Assembly (NCBI RefSeq): GCF_006516955.1
Contig: NZ_VHLG01000010.1
Coordinates: 1 to 64,000 of the forward strand
Source: Martelella alba
GTDB lineage: Bacteria; Pseudomonadota; Alphaproteobacteria; Rhizobiales; Rhizobiaceae
Length of the DNA stretch: 64,000 nucleotides
Direction of reading: 5' to 3'
The position numbers were made by a program, and so were the translations under genes. Below, piece by piece: positions 34,432-43,571 of this stretch (within the stretch, counting starts at the first letter, position 1; each line of letters starts with the position of its first letter). The notes under the pieces are model-generated. The model did not search any database. It saw nothing but the letters and a program-made list of their open reading frames with translations, and was not told the DNA's origin.

Positions 34432-34902
34432 TTATAGTTCAACCCAGCTTTGCTCAATAACGGCTTCCATGGCGACATAGCTGGTTGTCGAGCTGACGAA
34501 GGGGAGTTCGGAAATCCGGCCTGCCATGATCTCGCGAAAATGGATCATGTCGCGCGATCGGACCTTCAGTTGGTAGTCAAAGCCGCCTGTGATCATGTAG
34601 CATTCCTCGACTTCCGGAATACGGCGGACGGCTTCGTTGAATTGCAGCAGCGCCTTTTCCCGCGTGTCCGTGACCTTCAGGGTCACATAGGTGACATGGG
34701 TGAGGCCGAGCTTGATCGGAGAGAGAATGGCGCGGTAACCGGTGATCAGCCCCATGGCCTCCATCTGCCGGATACGCAGGGTAACCGGGGTTTTTGAAAG
34801 CCCCACCATGCGCGACAGCTCTGTCAGAGGAATGCGCGCATTATCGACGAGGATTTCCAGGATCCTGCGGTCAATTGCGTCGATCTTGGCTGCTGATACC
34901 AT
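34432..34902 (-). CDS. putR: Lrp/AsnC-family activator of proline catabolism
   Basis: From the ATG at 34902 (AGG six bases upstream) the protein is 156 residues; the open frame extends upstream without a site. An AsnC-type helix-turn-helix (ELSRMVGLSKTPVTLRIRQME) is followed by the RAM ligand-binding domain (ECYMITGGFDYQLKVRSRD). Divergence from putA over 100 bases and the sequence fit PutR of Agrobacterium and Rhodobacter, which activates putA when proline is present. Confidence 0.9.
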   Translation of the reverse strand: MVSAAKIDAIDRRILEILVDNARIPLTELSRMVGLSKTPVTLRIRQMEAMGLITGYRAILSPIKLGLTHVTYVTLKVTDTREKALLQFNEAVRRIPEVEECYMITGGFDYQLKVRSRDMIHFREIMAGRISELPFVSSTTSYVAMEAVIEQSWVEL

Positions 34903-34916
34903 ATTAAACCTGAATT

Positions 34917-34933
34917 TTGGTCTGATCGACCAA
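34917..34933. promoter_or_regulatory. PutR operator candidate, TTGGTC-N5-GACCAA
   Basis: A perfect 6-bp dyad lies in the 100-base gap between putR and putA, near the putR side. Lrp-family proteins bind such interrupted palindromes; binding is inferred from position. Confidence 0.5.
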
Positions 34934-35002
34934 GCCTTTAGCATTCTTCAGTCGCATGGTCCAAGGAATTGACGATAACCTCACAAAAAACCGAGGAACA
35001 GC

Positions 35003-38000
35003 ATGACCAATATCAACTTCGCTACATTGAATTTTGCGGCAAAATTTGCCGATGAAAAGCGCTGCCTGAAAACGCTGGTTGATGAGGCAGGTTTCAGCTT
35101 GGACGAGCGCGCGGCGATCAGCACGCGCGCTGCTGATCTGGTTCGCCGCATTCGCAGCGAGAGCAAGCCGACCCTGATGGAGCATTTCCTCTCCGAATAC
35201 GGGCTCTCGACCCGCGAGGGGGTGGCGCTGATGTGTCTGGCCGAGGCGATGCTGCGCGTGCCGGACCGTGATACGATTGATGCGCTGATCGAGGACAAGA
35301 TTGCGCCGTCGGAATGGAACAAGCATCTGGGTACCGCCGCGTCCTCGCTGGTCAATGCCTCGACCTGGGGGCTGATGCTGACGGGTAAGGTGCTGGACGA
35401 AAAGACCGAGCCGGGGATCGCCAACACGCTGCATGGTCTGGTCCGACGGCTTGGCGAGCCGGTGATCCGCACGGCTGTGACCCGGGTGATGAAGGAAATG
35501 GGGCGTCAGTTCGTGCTTGGCGAAACCATTGAGGGCGCGCTGAAGCGCGGCGAGGCGCGCAACAAGCAGGGCTTTACCTATTCCTTTGACATGCTGGGCG
35601 AGGCGGCGATGACGAAGGCAGATGCCGAACGTTATGCGCGCTCCTATGAAAATGCCATTACCGCCATTGGCAAGGCGGCGGTTCATGCCGCGACGGTTGA
35701 CAATCCCGGTATCTCGATCAAGCTTTCGGCGCTTCATCCGCGCTATGAAGTGGCCAAGGAAGAACGGGTTATGGCGGAGCTGGTGCCCGTTGTCACCCGG
35801 CTGGCGCGGCAGGCGAAAGAGGCGGGCATCGCGCTTCATGTCGATGCCGAGGAACAGGCCCGGCTGGTGATCTCGTTCAAGGTGATCGAAGCGGTGATGG
35901 CCGATGAGGCCCTTTCCGGCTGGGATGGTTTCGGCGTTGTGGTTCAGGCCTATGGCAAGCGCGCGGGTGCCGCCATCGACGCGCTTTACGATATGGCGAT
36001 GCGCTATGACCGCAAGATCAATATCCGTCTCGTCAAGGGTGCCTATTGGGACACGGAGATGAAGCTTGCCCAGGTCAACGGCATGCCGGACTTCCCGCTG
36101 TTCACCTCGAAGACGGCGACGGATGTCTCCTATCTCTGCCTGGCGAAAAAGCTCTTTGCCATGGGCGATCATATTTTCCCGCAATTCGCCTCGCATAATG
36201 CCCATACGATTGCCGCGATCCTGGAGCTAGCCGATGGCAGGCCGTACGAGTTGCAGCGCCTGCATGGCATGGGTGAACGGCTGCATGATATTGTGCTGAA
36301 GGAAACCAGGGGCCATTGCCGCATCTATGCCCCGGTCGGGGCGCATCGTGATCTTCTGGCCTATCTGGTGCGCCGCCTGCTTGAAAATGGCGCGAATTCC
36401 TCCTTCGTGCATCAGATCGTCGATACCGCAATCACCCCTGAGACGGTCGCGCGCGATCCCTTTGACGGGCTCGAAAGCGCCAGGGCACCGTCAGGGCTGA
36501 AGCCGGTCAGCGCGGTTTTCGGCGAGGACCGCGTCACAGCGCGCGGCTGGGATGTGAGTGATGATGGCGTGCTGGCCGAGATTGAAGCAGCGCGGACCGT
36601 TGATCTGCCGAAGGGCGCGCCGCTGACCGTTTCGCCACCGTCGGGCACGGCGCGGATGGTGCATAATCCTGCCACGGGCGAGCAGATTGCCGAGGTGGTT
36701 GATGCCGACGCCGCAACCGTTTCGCGCGCGCTTGAAGATGCCAGCCCGTGGAGCGTTCCGGCCACCGAACGGGCCGCGTGCCTGCGCCGCGCGGCTGATC
36801 TTTACGAAGAAAGCTACGGCGTTTTCTTCGCGCTTCTGGCCCGTGAGGCGGGCAAGACGATCGCCGATGCCATCGGCGAAGTGCGCGAGGCGGTGGATTT
36901 CCTGCGCTATTATGCAAACGAAGGTGAAAAGATCGACGCCGCGCCGCGCGGCACATTTGCCGCCATCAGCCCCTGGAATTTCCCGCTTGCGATTTTCACC
37001 GGCCAGATTTCAGCCGCTTTGATGGCCGGCAATGCCGTGCTCGCCAAACCGGCGGAGCAGACATCGCTGATTGCCTGCAAGGCGGTAGAACTCCTGCATC
37101 AGGCCGGTGTGCCGCGTGCAGCGCTTCAGCTTCTGCCGGGCGATGGCCCGACGGTCGGGGCACAGCTTTCCGCCGATCCGCGTATTTCAGGCGTTGTCTT
37201 CACCGGCTCGACGGATACAGCCAAGCGGATTGCCGGATCGATGGCCGATAATCTCGCGCCCGGTGCGCCGCTGATCGCCGAGACCGGTGGCCTGAACGCG
37301 ATGATTGTCGACAGCACGGCGCTGCCCGAACAGGCGGTGCGCGATATCGTCGCCTCGGCCTTCCAGTCGGCCGGCCAGCGCTGCTCGGCGCTTAGATGCC
37401 TTTATATTCAGGAGGATACGGCCGATCATGTGATCGCGATGATCAAGGGCGCGATGGACGAGCTTGCACTGGATGACCCGTGGAACTTCGCCACCGATGT
37501 CGGCCCGGTCATCGATGCTGAAGCACGGGACGGCATTCAGGCCTATCTTACGGAAAAATCCGGCCAGATCCTGCATCAACTGGCTCCGCGCGGCAGTGGC
37601 ACATTCATTGCGCCGACGCTGATCAAGGTCGATGGCATAGACGGGCTGGAGCGCGAGATCTTCGGGCCGGTCCTGCATGTCGCTACCTTCAAGGCCCGTG
37701 ATCTCAACAGGGTTGTTGAAGATATCAACGCCCGCGGATTCGGGCTCACTTTCGGTCTGCATACCCGCATTGATGATCGTGTTCAGGATGTCGCCGAGAG
37801 CATTCATGTCGGCAATATCTACGTCAACCGAAACCAGATCGGCGCGGTGGTCGGTTCGCAGCCCTTCGGCGGCGAGGGGTTGTCAGGCACCGGGCCAAAG
37901 GCGGGCGGGCCGCTCTATCTGCCGCGCTTCTATGCACCGGAAGAGGCCCATGCCAAGCCCGGTAAATGGACAAAAGCCGCAGATCTCGACGCCGTTTCGG

Positions 38001-38413
38001 CCAGGCTTGCAGCTATGGCTGAGGAAAAATGCGGCGAGGAGATCATGCCCGGTGTGACTGGCGAGTTGAACCGACTGGCCTTCTATTCCAGACCGCCGCT
38101 CCTGTGCCTAGGTCCCGGCCGGGCAGCTGCACTGGTGCAGGCCGATGCGGTTGAGGCGCTGGGTGGCAAGGCTGTGATGGTCGAGGGTGACGCCGACGCG
38201 GAAAAAATCGCAGCGCTGGCGGGCTTTTCCGGCTGCCTCTGGTGGGGCGGTGACGCGGAAGCCGCTCGGTTCTCGAAGGCGCTGGCAAAACGGGAAGGGG
38301 CGATCCTGCCACTGATCACCGCCATGCCGGATCGCGCCCATGTCCTGCATGAACGCCACCTTTGCGTCGACACCACGGCGTCCGGCGGCAATGCCGCATT
38401 GCTGGCCGGCTGA
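35003..38413 (+). CDS. putA: Bifunctional proline dehydrogenase / glutamate-semialdehyde dehydrogenase
   Basis: The 1136-residue enzyme oxidises proline to glutamate at the inner face of the membrane. The FAD-dependent proline dehydrogenase barrel spans about 60-480 (VDNPGISIKLSALHPRYE, INIRLVKGAYWDTE, QFASHNAHT). The NAD-dependent aldehyde dehydrogenase spans about 520-1000, with catalytic Cys794 in SAGQRCSALR and the Glu of IAETGGLNAM. A C-terminal extension (about 1010-1136) is typical of alphaproteobacterial PutA. It lacks the N-terminal ribbon-helix-helix of E. coli PutA, so regulation falls to PutR. GAGG lies six bases before the ATG. Confidence 0.96.
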   Translation: MTNINFATLNFAAKFADEKRCLKTLVDEAGFSLDERAAISTRAADLVRRIRSESKPTLMEHFLSEYGLSTREGVALMCLAEAMLRVPDRDTIDALIEDKIAPSEWNKHLGTAASSLVNASTWGLMLTGKVLDEKTEPGIANTLHGLVRRLGEPVIRTAVTRVMKEMGRQFVLGETIEGALKRGEARNKQGFTYSFDMLGEAAMTKADAERYARSYENAITAIGKAAVHAATVDNPGISIKLSALHPRYEVAKEERVMAELVPVVTRLARQAKEAGIALHVDAEEQARLVISFKVIEAVMADEALSGWDGFGVVVQAYGKRAGAAIDALYDMAMRYDRKINIRLVKGAYWDTEMKLAQVNGMPDFPLFTSKTATDVSYLCLAKKLFAMGDHIFPQFASHNAHTIAAILELADGRPYELQRLHGMGERLHDIVLKETRGHCRIYAPVGAHRDLLAYLVRRLLENGANSSFVHQIVDTAITPETVARDPFDGLESARAPSGLKPVSAVFGEDRVTARGWDVSDDGVLAEIEAARTVDLPKGAPLTVSPPSGTARMVHNPATGEQIAEVVDADAATVSRALEDASPWSVPATERAACLRRAADLYEESYGVFFALLAREAGKTIADAIGEVREAVDFLRYYANEGEKIDAAPRGTFAAISPWNFPLAIFTGQISAALMAGNAVLAKPAEQTSLIACKAVELLHQAGVPRAALQLLPGDGPTVGAQLSADPRISGVVFTGSTDTAKRIAGSMADNLAPGAPLIAETGGLNAMIVDSTALPEQAVRDIVASAFQSAGQRCSALRCLYIQEDTADHVIAMIKGAMDELALDDPWNFATDVGPVIDAEARDGIQAYLTEKSGQILHQLAPRGSGTFIAPTLIKVDGIDGLEREIFGPVLHVATFKARDLNRVVEDINARGFGLTFGLHTRIDDRVQDVAESIHVGNIYVNRNQIGAVVGSQPFGGEGLSGTGPKAGGPLYLPRFYAPEEAHAKPGKWTKAADLDAVSARLAAMAEEKCGEEIMPGVTGELNRLAFYSRPPLLCLGPGRAAALVQADAVEALGGKAVMVEGDADAEKIAALAGFSGCLWWGGDAEAARFSKALAKREGAILPLITAMPDRAHVLHERHLCVDTTASGGNAALLAG

Positions 38414-38435
38414 GATCACCAACAGGTACAAAAAT

Positions 38436-38472
38436 GTGATCGGACGCCAGCTCATCGCTGGCGTCCGATCAC
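38436..38472 (+). terminator. Strong hairpin after putA
   Basis: GTGATCGGACGCCAGC and its exact complement form a 16-bp stem with loop TCATC, 22 bases past the stop. No U-run follows, but the stem is the longest perfect one in the window. Confidence 0.7.
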
Positions 38473-38853
38473 TGCTAAAGTCATTTTGTGCAACTTCTAA
38501 ATTAAATGCAACAGTCGCACCAGAGCAAAAAGTTGATCCTCCGATCCGAGCGGCTGGCCCGGGCTGCAAGGAGGAGCGGGCGCGGGCCTAGAGACGCCTT
38601 TCGGCTTTCGCTTTGCCGACCAGAGAGCAATCAAGGACGGACGTAGCCAATGTCAGCAAAGCGCCCGCGTTCCGGACGTTCTCGATCGAATTTTTGCTTA
38701 CTGAAAGCCGCCATAGTTATGCACTCGTCGAGTGGCAACCGATTGCCTCGGAATATCTATTCGAATTCCCGTCGTCCAGCTGGAGGACGTTCGAACGCCG
38801 GTCTCCTGCTCAAAGACCTTGAGCAGGTCGGGGTCGATATAATCTGACCAGTT

Positions 38854-38931
38854 CTAGACATGAATTTCATCTGCCGCTGTGGAATGGGCTGCCAACAGTC
38901 CCGCGGCCAGGGTCGTCAATACTGTCTCCAT
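38854..38931 (-). pseudogene. Possible truncated secreted-protein gene (signal peptide only)
   Basis: An ATG at 38931 opens 25 residues that look like a complete signal peptide and a few mature residues (VLTTLAAGLLAAHSTAADE) before a stop. A GCGGGA string lies eight bases upstream. It may be the 5' stub of a periplasmic protein gene cut by rearrangement, or chance. Confidence 0.25.
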
Positions 38932-39163
38932 GTGTGTGTATCCCGCTGCTGTTCTGTTTTCCCATCTTGGGCAAATGTTTCCGGCGCTTGCAACATGCAA
39001 AACCAAAGTAATGCGAATAACCGCTTTTATCGTCAGGGCCGATCGCAAAAGAGAAGGGGCTGTTGCTTGAATACCGCGTCGCGGGTGACAGTGACTGGTC
39101 GGAACGCGCGGTGAACAGGCCCGGTCATTCCGGGGCCCGGCCAGAGGCTGTACGGATGCCGCT

Positions 39164-40099
39164 TTACTGTTCCAGCGTTAGCGTGCAGATCATCGGGCGG
39201 TGATCTGATCCGAGAAGAGGCCCGGTCGAACAGTCCGACAGTTTGTTGCGGCCATTGGCTAGGATGTGATCTATCGGCGATCCGAGCGACTGTAGACCGC
39301 GTCGCACGGCCATTCGTGTCGGGAACGGCAGCAATCTCGGTTCTTCATGCAGCTTTCCCTGGCTGACGACATGCTGAAAATTCGGGTCCCAGCGGGTTGC
39401 ATTGAAATCACCCATCATCAGCATTGGTTCTGTCTGTCTGGATCCTATCTGATCTGCCAGCATGGCAAGATAGTCATTGCGGGCAGCCAGTCCCGGAAAG
39501 TTCCGCAAGGTTGAAGCGTGGATCGACCAGACGCCGATCCGGGAACCGTTCACATCCAACCTGGCATACAAAATTGCCCGGCTCCCGACCTGGGTTATCC
39601 TTTGCCTGATGATCGGATATTTGGAAAGAAGGACGTTGTCCTGAGCAAGCTTACTGCGATAGGGGAATAACGGAAACAGGCGCGTTGTCACATCAAGATC
39701 GCGCGAGGAGAATTCATCAATGGTCATGATGTCAGGCTGTTGCTGGGCGATCCAGCGATAGATATCGCTGCGATCGCGGTTCCCGCCAAGCCAATTATAG
39801 GTAATGACTTTGAGTGACTGCCCGGTAGCTGGGCCATTCTTGCGATAGTCAGATAAATAGATCCAGACCAGGCTTACCGCCAGAACCGTGAGCACAAGAG
39901 CTGCCGGCCACCTCGCCCTTGCGAAGATTATTGCGGCGAGGGCTACAAGGACGGCAAATGCTATCTCAAGATAGGCCCAGAAAAGATAAGCAACGGCAAA
40001 AAGATATGAAATCTGTAACTGAAAGTGCTTTGCGAGAAGAATGACCGTGAGCAGGGTGACCGGCATGAAGATGAGGAAGAGGCGTTTTTGCCTTGGCAT
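39164..40099 (-). CDS. Membrane-anchored endonuclease/exonuclease/phosphatase-family protein
   Basis: Starting at the ATG at 40099 (GGAG seven bases upstream) the protein has 311 residues. Three hydrophobic segments (about 7-85) precede an EEP-fold catalytic domain (about 95-311) facing the periplasm. Active-site marks are visible: ITYNWLGGN (Asn), the acidic residue in IMTIDEFSS, MMGDFNATRW (Asp-x-Asn), SPIDHIL and GSDHRPM. The family hydrolyses phosphodiester or phosphate bonds in DNA, lipids or signalling molecules; the substrate here is unknown. It is flanked by gene-poor DNA and a broken insertion sequence. Confidence 0.87.
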   Translation of the reverse strand: MPRQKRLFLIFMPVTLLTVILLAKHFQLQISYLFAVAYLFWAYLEIAFAVLVALAAIIFARARWPAALVLTVLAVSLVWIYLSDYRKNGPATGQSLKVITYNWLGGNRDRSDIYRWIAQQQPDIMTIDEFSSRDLDVTTRLFPLFPYRSKLAQDNVLLSKYPIIRQRITQVGSRAILYARLDVNGSRIGVWSIHASTLRNFPGLAARNDYLAMLADQIGSRQTEPMLMMGDFNATRWDPNFQHVVSQGKLHEEPRLLPFPTRMAVRRGLQSLGSPIDHILANGRNKLSDCSTGPLLGSDHRPMICTLTLEQ

Positions 40100-40529
40100 C
40101 GTGGCTCCAGCTGAATTAAATTTTGTGCTGAAAATAACCATAATTCTAAATTCTAAAATCGGACCGATGGCGACCGGGTATTCATGAATTTAAGTGAAAA
40201 TGCAAAGAAGCCGATCAAGCAGCCACTATCCTGATAATTAGTAAAACCATTTATGTCTCGCAGCGTTTGACCGGTTCCAGGCGCGTAAAACTGATTTAAA
40301 TTGCAGTGATGTCGCGTCGGCGCTTAACAAGGCTTCTGGTGATTGCTTGCCTGAGGTGAATCGAAGGAACATCGTGTTGACGCAACGTTCAGGATCGCAC
40401 GAACCGATAGGGTTGTCCAGAGATCGCGCGCCGCGGCAATTGGGGGTGCCCGCCCTGCACATGAAGGTCGCTGCCGAAACCTTTGACGGAGCAGGTAGAC
40501 GCGCCCCAGAGGCTCGGTCCGAGGGGATC
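40100..40529. other. Gene-free stretch between the EEP protein and the IS remnant
   Basis: This 430-base region is AT-rich next to the EEP gene (its promoter) and GC-richer toward the IS. No gene, RNA or IS left end was recognised. The junction with the broken transposase is near 40546. Confidence 0.5.
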
Positions 40530-41455
40530 TCAGAGAATTACAGCTTGGGTGTCCGGCCGGGCAGGCACGATTGCAAATCGCGCATTGTAGTCCTCCATGA
40601 AGCTCGGCAAGAACGCATTGCCAGCCTCCATGCTATCGATGCCACAAAGCCTGAGTTCCTTGACCAAACGATCCTGCAGCGTCCGGTTCATCCGCTCCAC
40701 ACGACCTTTGGCCTGGCTCGAATTTGCACAAAGAATCTCTATGTTTAGCTCGCAAAGCGCACGCCCGAACTGGGTCATGCCCTGGCCACCCTTGGCGTCC
40801 TTCTTCGCCACTCGGAACACCGAATGCTTGTCCGAATAAAAGGCAATCGGTGCACCATGTTGCGTGAGATAGAGTTCCAGCGCCTCGAAATACGTAAAGG
40901 CGCTTTCCGATCGCACAAAGCGCAACTGCATCAACTTACCCGTCGCATCGTCGACAAATACCAGAAGCGAGCAGGGCGGTCCGCGATCCTCAAACCAACG
41001 ATGCTCGGATCCATCGATCTGAACCAGCTCCCCATAGGCTTCGCGTCGCAGCCGCGGCTGACGAAACGTCCTGCGCTGCTTGCGTGAAAGCCACAAACCA
41101 GCATCGACCATCCAGCTGCGTACGGTCTCACGCGACACATGCAATCCATCACGCTCAGCCAGCTTCTCCGTCGCAAGGGTCGGTCCGAAGTCCGCATAGC
41201 GTTCACGCACCAGAGCCACCGCAAAATCACGAACCTCGTCGCTGATCCGGTTGTTCGACGGCCGACCGATCGCTTTGCGCCGCCAGTCCGTATCCGATGC
41301 ACAAGTCGGCGCACCTGACGCTCACTCAGGTCAAGCACATGCGATGCCGACACCATGGTCATCCGGCCGGCAATCACCTTAGACAGAATCTCGATCCGCC
41401 GCAGATCGCGTTCGCTCATCGCTATCAATCCCATCTGCAATCTCCCACACGTCAT
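40530..41455 (-). pseudogene. Transposase of the ISNCY-type element, frameshifted and 3'-truncated
   Basis: The N-terminal frame (about 41455 to 41275) encodes SERDLRRIEILSKVIAGRM and a helix-turn-helix (SASHVLDLSERQVRRL). The continuation is in another frame: RKAIGRPSNNRISDEV leads into ALVRERYADFGPTLATEKLA and the integrase-type core (LVQIDGSEHRWFEDRG, FVDDATGKLMQLRF, NSSQAKGRVERMN), which keeps the two Asp and the Glu. A small deletion near 41270-41290 explains the frame change. After EDYNARFAIVPARPD the sequence leaves the family pattern, so the C-terminus is lost. Confidence 0.75.
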
Positions 41456-41518
41456 TCAGACCTGAGAGTGTGACATTCCAACTTTGCAAAAGCAGGACAA
41501 TTTAACTTTGCGGCTACA
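40546..41518 (-). mobile_element. Truncated insertion sequence, ISNCY (IS1202-like) type
   Basis: The right end (41518) begins, read leftward, TGTAGCCGCAAAGTTAAATT and contains two related repeats, CAAAGTTAAATTGTC and CAAAGTTGGAATGTC, 23 bases apart, as expected for transposase-binding end repeats. The transposase reading frame that follows is frameshifted and stops abruptly near 40546, and no matching left inverted repeat was found. The element is therefore a fixed remnant. Confidence 0.7.
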
Positions 41519-41664
41519 CTTACAAGTGAGATAAGACGCATTATGGAACTTATATCGCATTTTGCGAATGAAAAATCGCATAGCCTTCAGCGTCCTTCTC
41601 CGTCGTCGTCGGCAGGCGGGAGAGGATGGCGCTCGTAAAGTGGGATAGATTTGCCGAGAAAGTA

Positions 41665-41690
41665 AAGGCGCCGGATTGCTCCGGCGCCTT
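41665..41690 (-). terminator. Terminator of the EF-hand protein gene
   Basis: AAGGCGCCGGA and TCCGGCGCCTT form an 11-bp stem with a 4-base loop, 31 bases past the stop codon of the minus-strand gene; TTTACTTT follows on that strand. Confidence 0.75.
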
Positions 41691-41720
41691 CGCGATTTGA
41701 CGATCAAAACCGATCAGCGA

Positions 41721-42677
41721 TCAGTTCTGCTGAACGGGGCCGCCCATGACGCGCGGTGCGGGCGGGTTGCCAGGCTGACCCTGCTGGAACTGCGGGGCCT
41801 GCTGTGCCTGGTTCAGCGGTGCGCGCTGACCGGGAAGCTCGGCGATTGCGACCTTGCCGTCGCCATTGGTGTCCAGCGCCTCGAAGCGCTGTTCGATCAT
41901 CGGCCGGCCGGTATCGGTGACGAAGGCCTGAAACTCATCGAGTGTGATGAAGCCGTCGCCATTGGCATCATATTTCTGGACATTGGTCAGAAGGCCGGGA
42001 CCACGCGGGCCACCGCCGCGCATATTGTCACGATCAAAACCCTGCTGCGGACCGGGTGCCTGCCGGTTGCCCATCATGCCCTGGCCATAGGCCGGGCGGT
42101 CATCATTGCCGCGCATGGCCATCATGCGGCCACCCATATCGTCACGGTCAAAGCCGCGCTGCGTGCCGTTGGCCTGCGGGCCGTTGAACTGAGGCTGGCC
42201 ATTGCCGGGGCCGAAGCCCGGACCGCGCATATCACCACGCGGGCCGTTCATATTGGCCTGCATCCGGTCCTGACCGGGGCCGCGATCAAAACCTGGTCCG
42301 CGATCGCCGACCGGGCCGGTCGCATCGCAATCAGCCGGGGGCTGGATATTGCCGCGCATCGGGCCATTGCCCTGCGCGGGACCGGCGGGTCCCTGACCGT
42401 TCATCATGGCGGGGCCTGCCCCTTGCGGGCCGCTGCCCTGCGGGCCGTAGCCCTGGCCGCGCATCGCCATCATGTTGCCGCGCTGACCGGCATTGTTCTG
42501 GCCGGCAAACTGACCCGGGCCGGCATTCATCGGACCGTTGCCGTTGGTGGCGGTCTGCTGCGTGGCATAGCGCGGTGCGTTGACGCTGCCGGTCACGTCC
42601 TGTGCGAGTGACGGGATGGCCGATGCGCCGAAGAGAACTGCGACAAGGCTGGTTGCCAGGATCAGATTGCGTTTCAT
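41721..42677 (-). CDS. Secreted Gly/Met/Gln-rich protein with two EF-hands
   Basis: The 318-residue protein has a signal peptide (MKRNLILATSLVAVLFGASA, cut near SLA|QDV). Residues about 40-230 are low-complexity, rich in Gly, Pro, Asn, Gln and Met, with internal repeats (MMAMRG twice, GFDR three times). Two EF-hand loops follow, DANGDGFITLDEF and DTNGDGKVAIAEL, which should bind Ca2+. The tail is again Gln/Pro-rich. It is divergent from a two-component system whose sensor has a similar Met/Gly-rich insert, so it may be a metal- or Ca2+-responsive envelope target of that system. Confidence 0.8.
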   Translation of the reverse strand: MKRNLILATSLVAVLFGASAIPSLAQDVTGSVNAPRYATQQTATNGNGPMNAGPGQFAGQNNAGQRGNMMAMRGQGYGPQGSGPQGAGPAMMNGQGPAGPAQGNGPMRGNIQPPADCDATGPVGDRGPGFDRGPGQDRMQANMNGPRGDMRGPGFGPGNGQPQFNGPQANGTQRGFDRDDMGGRMMAMRGNDDRPAYGQGMMGNRQAPGPQQGFDRDNMRGGGPRGPGLLTNVQKYDANGDGFITLDEFQAFVTDTGRPMIEQRFEALDTNGDGKVAIAELPGQRAPLNQAQQAPQFQQGQPGNPPAPRVMGGPVQQN

Positions 42678-42848
42678 AACATCACCTCTTGTGTTCGGTG
42701 TTTCGATGACCCCAATCTGGTCGCCTCCTGTCGCAGGGCGATGCCGAAAAGATCCTCAATTGTATCCATTTGTCGCAAGTCCGGCTTCTGATACAAATCG
42801 CGACACAGTTTTCCACGTCCCATGCCGAAGTTGCGCTACAACGTAAAC

Positions 42849-43571
42849 ATGACAAAAGAACCGCATATTCTGATCGTTGACGATCATCGGGAAATTCGCG
42901 ACGCCGTTCGCAGCTATCTGGAGCGCAACGGCTTCCGTGCCACCACTGCACGCGATGCCGCTGAAATGAACGAGAAGCTGCGCGCCGGGCAGTTCGATCT
43001 GATTGTTCTTGATGTGATGATGCCGGGCGAAGACGGCATTTCCGTTTGCCGGCGGCTGAGCGCGGAGGGTTCTGTTCCGATTCTGATGCTGACGGCGCTT
43101 GGCGAGGAAACAGACCGGATTATCGGCCTTGAGGTCGGCGCGGACGACTATCTGCCGAAACCGTTCAATCCGCGTGAACTGCTGGCGCGGATCCGCGCCA
43201 TTCTCAGGCGCTCCGAACGCCAGCCGAAGGTCGCTGGCGCGCCGACTGGCGAAAAACTTCGTTTTGCCGGCTGGACACTTGATACCGATACGCGGCGGCT
43301 GATTGCAGAAGACGGGCGCGAGGAAAGCCTGACCACCGCCGATTTTCGCCTTTTGACCACGCTTCTGGCGCGGCCGCGTTTTGTCATGAGCCGCGATCAG
43401 CTTCTCGATGCAACGGCCGGCCGCGCTGCCAATGTCTTCGATCGGACGATCGATAACCAGATCAGCCGGTTGAGACGCAAGATCGAGCAGGATCCAGCAG
43501 CGCCGGAAATCATCGTCACGGTGCGTGGCGGCGGCTACAGCCTCGCCGTTGATGTGGAGCACCTGTCATGA
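42849..43571 (+). CDS. OmpR-family response regulator
   Basis: The 240-residue protein starts best at the ATG at 42849; an in-frame ATG at 42822 adds nine unlikely residues, and neither has a clear ribosome site, so it may be leaderless. The receiver domain has the acidic pair Asp11/Asp12, phospho-acceptor Asp55 in LIVLDVMMPG and Lys in YLPKPFNPREL. The C-terminal winged helix (about 140-235) ends in RGGGYSLAV. It overlaps the sensor kinase gene by four bases. Confidence 0.93.
   Translation: MTKEPHILIVDDHREIRDAVRSYLERNGFRATTARDAAEMNEKLRAGQFDLIVLDVMMPGEDGISVCRRLSAEGSVPILMLTALGEETDRIIGLEVGADDYLPKPFNPRELLARIRAILRRSERQPKVAGAPTGEKLRFAGWTLDTDTRRLIAEDGREESLTTADFRLLTTLLARPRFVMSRDQLLDATAGRAANVFDRTIDNQISRLRRKIEQDPAAPEIIVTVRGGGYSLAVDVEHLS

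Larger units (their letters stand above)
38414..39163. other. 750-base region after putA without an intact gene
   Basis: It contains the putA terminator hairpin and a possible truncated signal-peptide ORF at 38854-38931. Several other short frames (for example 38613-38822 and 38860-39114 forward) show no domain or ribosome site. The composition is mixed and the region looks like decayed or rearranged sequence. Confidence 0.5.

Noticed and set aside
34904-36205. 433-residue minus-strand frame
   Set aside because: It is antisense to putA, with an Arg/His-rich composition typical of shadows.
40931-41455. Programmed frameshift in the IS transposase
   Set aside because: No slippery heptamer was seen at the frame change, the related enzymes use a single frame from memory, and the C-terminus is also lost, so decay is simpler.
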